A stretch of 64,000 nucleotides of DNA. It comes from Protea cynaroides (Eukaryota; Streptophyta; Magnoliopsida; Proteales; Proteaceae). A program made the translations under genes and the position numbers. The stretch lies in the NCBI GenBank assembly GCA_028583415.1, contig CM053272.1:43888699-43952698 (forward strand), read 5' to 3'. The notes below the pieces were generated by a model. The model was not told the origin of the DNA and ran no database searches. It saw only the letters and a list, made by a program, of their open reading frames with translations. This document shows positions 58,134 through 64,000 of this stretch, piece by piece (the stretch's first letter is position 1; each line of letters starts with the position of its first letter).

Positions 58134-58559
58134 TTTGGAAAAATGAAATCTGGTTTCGATCCCGGTGAAGACGAGGTAGAAGAAGACGGACACACCGGAG
58201 AGTTGCAAGGAGAGCTCTTCGAGATTTTTTTTTTCTTTCTTTTTGGAGAAGAGAAAGCCCACCGCCATTGTCTCCTTTGAAACCTTTGGGGGTCAACGGT
58301 CAATAAGGTAAGTTACAGGGGAGGTAACTGTTTTTTTCCCTTTTTTTTTAAAGTCAATCACCCTTGTAAAGGGTTAATTTGGTCATTAAGAAAATATTGG
58401 ACTCCCACCGTTAGCATCTAACGGAATATTCCTAACAGTGTTGGTCTATTTGTATTTTAATAGTGTTTTTAGGGGAGGTAACTGTCTTTTTTGAAACCTT
58501 TGAGGGTCAACGGTCAATACAGTAAGTTACAGGGGTGGTAACTATCTTTTATCCTTTTT

Positions 58560-58833
58560 TTTATATATATTATTTTATATATCCAAATGAATTTCCTAAA
58601 CTACCCTTTGAATCAAATCCCTTTGTGTAGATTCTAGAAATTCGTTTCAGCCCCACGTGGACATCATTTTTTATTGTTATTTTATTTATTTATTATATTT
58701 ATTATTTATTTATTTTCATTTGTTTTAATTCATTTGTTTTAAACTTTAATTAACCAATGTCTTCCAATTTAAATAATTTAAACTATAATTTTAATTTAAA
58801 TACTTTATTATTATTATTATGATCATTTCCCCT

Positions 58834-58885
<52 letters not shown>

Positions 58886-59100
58886 GTTATTATTTATTTT
58901 TATTATTCTTTTCTTTCTCTTTTTTTTCTATCTTCCATTTTACTTTATTTTCCTTGATCATTTTCTTCTTTTTTTAATTATATTTTATTAATTTATTTAT
59001 TTTTTATTTTTCCTTCTTCTTTATTTTTTATTATTTATTATTTATTTTATTTTATTTACTCTTTTTTTTTTTTGTTACCTTGAGCTAAAAATTAATTTAA
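58560..59100. repeat. AT-rich simple-sequence region including (ATT)n
   Basis: An (ATT)n run of about 45 bp at 58841-58885, followed by TTTAT/TTTTA runs up to the 3' end of the insertion. Confidence 0.9.
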
Positions 59101-59275
59101 TTTTCTTGACAAATTTGAAGTGTTTACACTCATTAAGTTGTAAATATAGGTGTGGGTAAGAGTGTATGAAAGCATTGTTAGAGGGGTAGTCTTTGTAATT
59201 TTCGTAAAGACAGGATAGTTATGTATAGTTTCTCGATTGTAAAAGGGGTATTTATGTAATTTTTTCAAAGAAAAT

Positions 59276-60644
59276 TCATAGTTTTAGGACGAAAGCATTA
59301 GAAGAAATCCAAACCCTTGAATTTCGAAGTTCATATATTTTCTAGAATTCAAATCAAGAGAACTAAGAAGAAATTCAGATCTATAAATTTTCCTCATCCA
59401 ATCAAAAGACGTCACTTCATTCCCATAAATGAATTTCTTCCAAACTTCAAATTGATCAAAACCTAGAAAAAAGGAATTCAGAAAGCCTGTTCATCTATGC
59501 TTGCAAGATTTACTGGCATCTCTCTCTGTTATTGGAGATTGAGGGAAGAAGAAGATTATAAAAATTATTCTGCATATGAACATATCAAATCTATTTCTCA
59601 TTCTATAATCCATCATGCCTAGTATTTACCAAATGCATTTTTATTTTTGATAAAAAATGATTTTCATAATTTTTTTTTATTATTGATCATAAATAAAAAT
59701 AAGAATGATACCAAAGATAACCTAAAAAAAGACTCTAGTTGGACCGTGCGATGATACCTCTTGATCTTGGAAAAAAAATCCTCAAACATAGAGACCTTGT
59801 GTTGGAACAATGAGGAGAGCGTTTTCAATATTCTTTTAATAGATGAAGTACTAATGAGTTCATTGGTTAAATCCTCTCTCTAAATAAAATTTTGGCCAAA
59901 ATAATATACGTAAACTCTGGATTCAAGGTTTACTTATCCATATAATTTGTGCTTCATTTATATACCACATGGCAAATATTTTGGAGGGATCAAATTAATA
60001 TGCCTATATACATTGATTGCGTGATTGAGGTTAAACCGTTTTCTAGGGTGAGGGTTGGGGACAGTGTTAAAAAATCATTGGTCAATCCACCTCAATTGTA
60101 ACTCCACCATCAAATTAGACATTGTGAAACCTACTTAACCTTATCTAAAAGTACTACATTGTGGTCATTATCTAAGGTGGTGAAGGAGATGACCTTATCG
60201 TCTTTATTCTGATTCTGTGTGGACCATGGAGCTCTATGTTTCGACTACAAGTAGTTTAGATCAGTATAATACTTAGATATTTTGCATCTACAGGAACTTG
60301 GGGTAGTCGTAAAATTGTTCTATTGTGATTTGATGGTCATGAGTTTAAATATTAAAACATAGCATCTCCGTCAAGGCGGGTAAGACTGTTTACATAACCC
60401 TCTCTTTGTGCATTAGGTATGCTCTTTGCCCCTTTCTCCTCTGGTATCTTCTGCATGTTCTCGATTTTGATGTGAACATCGATGGCTTTGTTGGATCCAT
60501 CAACTCTGACATCTTGAGTTCTTCGTTCAGGGGACTTGTGTTCTAATAGCTAGAATTCAACCTCATACAAACAACAGACGAAGCAACTTCTGTGGTTTCC
60601 GTATCGAGGTTTGCTATAGTAGTAGCAACAATGGTAGGTTTGCT
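59276..60644. other. Unassigned repeat-derived DNA, copy B
   Basis: Equivalent of A 33178-34596, including the Au-SINE-like relic (about 60280-60430). No gene. Confidence 0.6.
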
Positions 60645-61085
60645 GAAAGTAACGGTCCAGCTCCGGGGCCGCTTCCAATAGTAGAGACAATCGGTCGCTC
60701 AAGATTTTTGGTCTCTACCCCGACCCGATGAAAAAAATTGGATCACTTCTTATGTATTCGTTGAGAATGATTCTGATCTAGTTCATGGCCTATTAGAAGT
60801 AGAATGCGTTCTGGTGGGATCTTTACGGACAGAAAAAGATTGCAGTAAGTTTGATAATTCAAAGCCTAATGGCAGTACAAAACTCATGGCCGTCAATAGG
60901 TTGAATTCTTGATCGAGCAAATCATTAAAGAATTCCTATATTTCAACCCTCTAGTAAATAAATTCCCTCTGGCATCGGATACGGTATATCGATCATTTCT
61001 CCTCCGGTCCAATCAGTTCAATTGAGAGCTGCCCCTCTCATATCAGCATGCCTCTTTGGCCGAGATCTAATGTGATTATCTTCTT
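60645..61085 (+). other. Organelle-derived insertion containing a plastid ycf2 piece (copy B only)
   Basis: 60691-60858 reads as 56 uninterrupted codons matching plastid ycf2: SVAQDFWSLPRPDEK, then VENDSDLVHGLLEVE, then LVGSLRTEKDCSKFDN. This is a nuclear plastid insertion with a few substitutions. The flanking parts (60645-60690 and 60859-61085) do not read as ycf2 and may be other plastid or mitochondrial DNA. Copy A has only a short 'caatttttttgg' at the matching point (about 34597-34610), so the insert is specific to B. No target duplication is seen, as is usual for end-joining of organelle DNA. Confidence 0.85.
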
Positions 61086-61778
61086 AGTTTCGTGTTTATC
61101 TGTACCTGTTGCCATTAGAATTCGCGTTTGGGTCTTTTACTGTTGGTCCGATCTACAAACGACAAAACAAGACAAAGGTGGGGTTGGGCTCGATGCCATA
61201 ATATTACTCTGATGCTGAAGTCAAAATTGATCAAATATTAAGTGATTTGACTTTGGATATTATAATTATTTATAGATTTATTTATTGGTGACATTATCGT
61301 TGTCTTTGAAGTGTGATGCCGATTTTACCCTTATTTTTATGGGTTTCGACGGATGTGTACGTCTTGTCTTCTAAAGGGTCGTTCTTACCCCGGTAAAGCT
61401 GTTATTCTGAGTGGGGCCACATGTTCGTGTTTTTATTGGGCGATAATTTTGATAACCAATAGAACCTTACAATGTTAACCTAAAAATCGATTTCGGATGA
61501 GCATGTTGCCGACCGAGATGACTCCAGCAAAGAATCAAATTCTTGAGCAGTGATGGTCGGAGGAGTGATGCAGAAGGGATAAAGCTAATTTAGAGATCTT
61601 AAATTATCAGGGAGAAATAGAAATACAAAGTTCACGTTTTAGGCAAGGTAAGAGAGTTTGAGTAAATAAGGCGAAATACAGGGGAGCGATAGAAATTTCT
61701 CCTCTTATTTCTTCCCTTGCTTATGCGATTGTTGGGGAAGAGAAAGCAGCAGAGAGCTTCCAGACGTGCAAATAAGCA

Positions 61779-62447
61779 ATGGTGACTCTGAGAAAAAGAG
61801 ATCGAAACTCGGAAGCACCGGCAAATTCAAAAGAAGCCTCGAATGACAAAACCCCAGTTAGCAGTACCCAAGAGCAAGAGGGTTCAGGGTACGAGCAGTT
61901 CAGAGAAAAAAGGATTAGAGAGAACATGGAGAGATTGCACAAACTTGGGGTCCTCGACCTCTCTCTCAAACTCAAGTCCAGCATTCCTACTCCCAAGTGC
62001 ACTTCCAGAAATACTCGCGAAAGAAAAGCGCCTAACTCTTCTCTGTTGCTCCCTTCTGAACCCCCGAGGCGTTCTTCCAGGTACTCTCATCTTCCGCTGT
62101 TTCTGTATCTGTCGGTTTCTTCCTCCTCCTCTCTGTAAATGTGCTTTCTGCGATGCCGATACTCTGTTTGCTGAAAGTTAATGTAAGTTTCTTTTTAGCC
62201 TCTCTTTGCTTTCTACTGAAATATTTGGTGCGGGATTGCATTTGTTCTGCGTTACTACTGTGCTAGTTGTTATATTGGTTTTCTTTCTGGTATTAGGTTG
62301 CAGGTTGTAGATCCTGTTAGCTACTCAGAACTCTTAATGTACTACAAGGGGATATCGGGATCTTTGGATGGATATGGGACAAGCCATCGGACACGCCGCA
62401 AACAAAGGAGGCCAGTAATCATCATCTTCTTTGTTTCTCTTACCTAA
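61779..62447 (+). pseudogene. CDCA7-like gene, exons a and b (copy B)
   Basis: Exon a is 61779-62080, with the same MVTLRKRDRN start and PPRRSSR end as copy A. Three residues change in the part compared (Q/S at AxNDK, A/V at PxSST, L/R at NTxER). Exon b starts at 62297 after TATTAG and reads LQVVDPVSYSELL, then runs past the lost donor to a TAA at 62445-62447. The zinc-finger part is not in the window; in copy A the rest is interrupted by the LTR element, whose B copy starts at 62897. If transcribed, exons a+b would give about 150 residues without the CXXC domain. Confidence 0.75.
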
Positions 62448-62896
62448 ATTAGTTGAATCTTACAAAATATTATGTCATTCCTTGTATATTTAGTAGAATG
62501 AAAGCCTTAGAGTCTAAATTTTATATTTATCCACAAAACCGATAATGTTTTTCTAGGTTAATACAACACATTGCATGCATATACTTTATTCTCTCCTGGC
62601 ACTTCAAAATTCAGTTTGTTCTCTTCCACGCTCATCCTTTTTAGGCTCATTTGCCTCTCAAATAAATGAGAAGCACATTTGTGACTCATCAAATTGTTGG
62701 CATTAAGAACGAAACTTTTGTTGGAAAAACCATTATCTTTTCCACCTATATGCAAATCAATGAAAAAACACAACGTTCCAAATATGTGGAGAAACAATAA
62801 TGCAAACAAACAAACCAGGGCAACTGCAAAGAGCACACCAATTTTAACATGGAAAACCCTTTTAAAGTGAAAGGGAAGAATCGTAGAATTGGAAAT
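62448..62896. other. Intron-like DNA between exon b and the LTR element (copy B)
   Basis: Matches A 36129-36606. The 119-codon minus-strand ORF at 62558-62917 (92 codons in A) has a hydrophobic stretch but resembles no known protein and overlaps intron-like sequence; not called. Confidence 0.6.
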
Positions 62897-64000
62897 TGTT
62901 AGAGTTGTTATAACCATAGTACTGTAACTAAATAGTACCTTCTAGAGTTGTAATCGGTTATATAAGCAGCAAGATAATGGAATTGAGGGCAATCAATTAC
63001 AACCCAAATCCTATATTCTTCTTCCTATTCTCTTCTTCCCTGGAGGTCGGCTACCCTCGAAGTAGCTATTTTCGATACTGAACGTATCATTGGTGTTTTC
63101 ATTGAGAGTTTCCTCATTGACTCCTTTCATGCATCGATGGATGTATAGCAGCAGACTCTCTCTGAGCTCTCTCGGCTCTTGACCTCAATGGAGGAGAAGA
63201 TCGACAGACACTTGCAACTGCGGCTGTCTGCAATTAGTCCTAACCCTTTTGCTGTACCTATTCTAGTTAATTCACCGTCCCCGCTACCAGCGATTCCCTT
63301 GCTGCACACACTCGGTTTAACCCCTCTGCAAGCGGCAACGCAAACAGCTTTAAGCTCTCCACCATTACCGTCATTCCACCTTAGTCCGATCACCAACCCT
63401 CCACCACCTCTTGTTCCTTTTTCCCACCCCTGTCCAACGACCAAACTGCCACAACCTCATGAACCCTCAATTCAGCCACAAACTCAACCTCAGTTGCAGC
63501 TTCCTGAATCTCAATCTCGATTTCAACCACAGCCCCAATCCCAAACCCAAGCCCTAATCCAGACCCAAATGCAGCTCCTGTCCAATAATCCTCCCCAGAC
63601 GGTGGACAGAGATAAAGCCACCCCAAGCTCTTCAACCAACGTCACCGCCGGTAACAAGAAGAACAACAGAGGTAGTAAAATCACTTCGATCGTTATCTCT
63701 GCGTCGATCACCACAACCGTAGTCAACAAGAGTAACAAGCTTCCTATACAACGGATTGTGGTTAATCCAAGAATCGACGGCTTACTGTCCTCAACTAATG
63801 CCCTAGTTCGCTTACATGGTTGGCACCCTCCTGATCTTCACAATTTTCAGCCGAGCATAGAAGGGATTGTTCTAATTTTTTTTTAGAGAAGATTTCAGCT
63901 TCTCAGTCTGAGATTAGGATTTCTTCATCTCTTCAGATTTCGATTTGCAGAACCTCCTCTTTCCTACCTTTTGCACCAACAATAGGGTTATTATCGGCTT
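62897..64000 (+). mobile_element. LTR retroelement, copy B (truncated by the window end)
   Basis: The 5' LTR is 62897-63089 (193 bp, 5 hand-counted differences from 36607-36799). It is followed by the same 'ttggtgttttcattgagag' and the gag-like ORF. It shares its insertion point with copy A, so it arrived before the duplication. The CAT/NPF cargo is expected just beyond 64000. Confidence 0.85.
63179..63886 (+). CDS. Gag-like ORF of the LTR element (235 codons, copy B)
   Basis: Starts MTSMEEKIDRHLQLRLSAIS. Colinear with 36889-37620 and ends a few codons earlier because of one extra T in the poly-T before the stop. The same in-frame TAG precedes QQTLSELSRLL upstream. Pro/Gln-rich with a basic GNKKNNRGSK patch. 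Same caveats on family as copy A. Confidence 0.5.
   Translation: MTSMEEKIDRHLQLRLSAISPNPFAVPILVNSPSPLPAIPLLHTLGLTPLQAATQTALSSPPLPSFHLSPITNPPPPLVPFSHPCPTTKLPQPHEPSIQPQTQPQLQLPESQSRFQPQPQSQTQALIQTQMQLLSNNPPQTVDRDKATPSSSTNVTAGNKKNNRGSKITSIVISASITTTVVNKSNKLPIQRIVVNPRIDGLLSSTNALVRLHGWHPPDLHNFQPSIEGIVLIFF

Larger units (their letters stand above)
57076..58554. mobile_element. Nested Pack-MULE-like TIR element with compound termini
   Basis: The left end, gggaaaaagacagttacc, pairs with the right end, ggtaactatcttttatcc. Both arms run on into 'cctgtaacttacc' + 'attgaccgttgac' blocks. A second set of the same motifs lies inside, at 57238-57300 and 58280-58340. A 9-bp flank tttttttta occurs at 57067-57075 and 58555-58563; it fits a Mutator TSD but is low complexity. 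The cargo includes the LRR fragment and unidentified segments. Confidence 0.7.
52505..59128. mobile_element. 6624-bp insertion with TG...CA ends and 5-bp TSD, LTR-type, carrying gene fragments
   Basis: Starts TGTATGGATG and ends GTGTTTACA, between CTCAT at 52500-52504 and CTCAT at 59129-59133. Copy A has the intact empty site (ttctcattaagttg near 33028-33041), which proves the borders. A 5-bp duplication with TG...CA ends indicates integrase-mediated LTR-type insertion. I find no RT, integrase or gag, and no second copy of the 5' end, so it may be a giant solo LTR or a non-autonomous derivative. Motifs such as 'ctacctacgtatctcaggac' and 'aatcgccacctagataagg' resemble plant LTR sequence. It contains tandem repeats, an F-box/kelch fragment and a nested TIR element. 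Confidence 0.8.
51008..59266. mobile_element. Long-TIR Mutator-like element, copy B, split by a 6.6-kb insertion
   Basis: TSD aaagaaaat at 50999-51007 and 59267-59275. Body 51008-52504 plus 59134-59266. Copy A (31441-33168) shows the uninterrupted form. The large insertion landed in the right TIR. Confidence 0.85.
48999..64000 (+). repeat. Tandem duplication unit, copy B (runs off the window)
   Basis: Direct copy of 29173 to about 37708. Extra material in B: 52505-59128 (6624 bp plus a 5-bp TSD) and about 60645-61085. Missing from B: about 270 bp around A 29262-29531, 103 bp (one tandem unit), 41 bp (A 33317-33357) and about 200 bp (A 34750-34950). Confidence 0.9.

Noticed and set aside
58841..58885. 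Regular short repeats considered as a CRISPR-like array
   Set aside because: Simple ATT microsatellite without spacers; the organism is a plant.

Overview
The window is nuclear DNA from a flowering plant, most likely a dicot or early-diverging lineage; I cannot name the species. The evidence is GT-AG introns, a plant-type PXA-PX-Nexin_C gene, plant transposon families, plant-specific gene fragments (PXY/TDR-like LRR kinase, NPF transporter, CAT9-type amino-acid transporter) and a piece of plastid ycf2 in AT-rich DNA.

Layout. 1-1655: upstream DNA with two small Mutator-type MITEs and the promoter/leader of the only clearly intact gene. 1656-29299: a 15-exon gene for a 1053-residue membrane-anchored sorting-nexin-like protein. 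Its exons total 3162 nt; the other ~24.5 kb is intron, filled with LINE remnants (RTE type and L1 RNase H), a hAT-type MITE with perfect 8-bp target duplication, an inverted pair of LTR-like repeats and simple repeats. 29173-48998: a unit (copy A) that begins at the gene's last exon and carries MITEs, a long-TIR Mutator-like element, a decayed CDCA7-like zinc-finger gene and, inside it, a 4-kb LTR element. 48999-64000: a second, direct copy (copy B) of that unit, still running at the window end; it matches A through about A position 37708. The simplest reading is one tandem duplication of about 19.8 kb.

Most unusual contents. (1) The LTR element at 36607-40609 has 193-bp LTRs and a gag-like ORF. 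Between them it carries apparently intronless fragments of two unrelated transporter genes, a CAT9-type amino-acid permease and an NPF5-type transporter, joined in frame at 38599/38600. (2) Copy B was hit by a 6624-bp insertion (52505-59128) with TG...CA ends and a CTCAT target duplication; copy A keeps the empty site. The insertion carries an F-box/kelch fragment and a nested TIR element with a PXY/TDR-like LRR fragment. (3) Copy B also holds a ~440-bp insert containing plastid ycf2 sequence. (4) Hand-counted LTR differences order the events: LTR-element insertion, then tandem duplication, then the B-only insertions.

There is no operon-like or defence-type gene system here. The window is one conserved trafficking gene beside a duplicated, transposon-dominated tract that has repeatedly captured host gene pieces. 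Coordinates of splice sites, TSDs and hairpins were read directly; family names rest on recognition of protein motifs and were not tested by database search.
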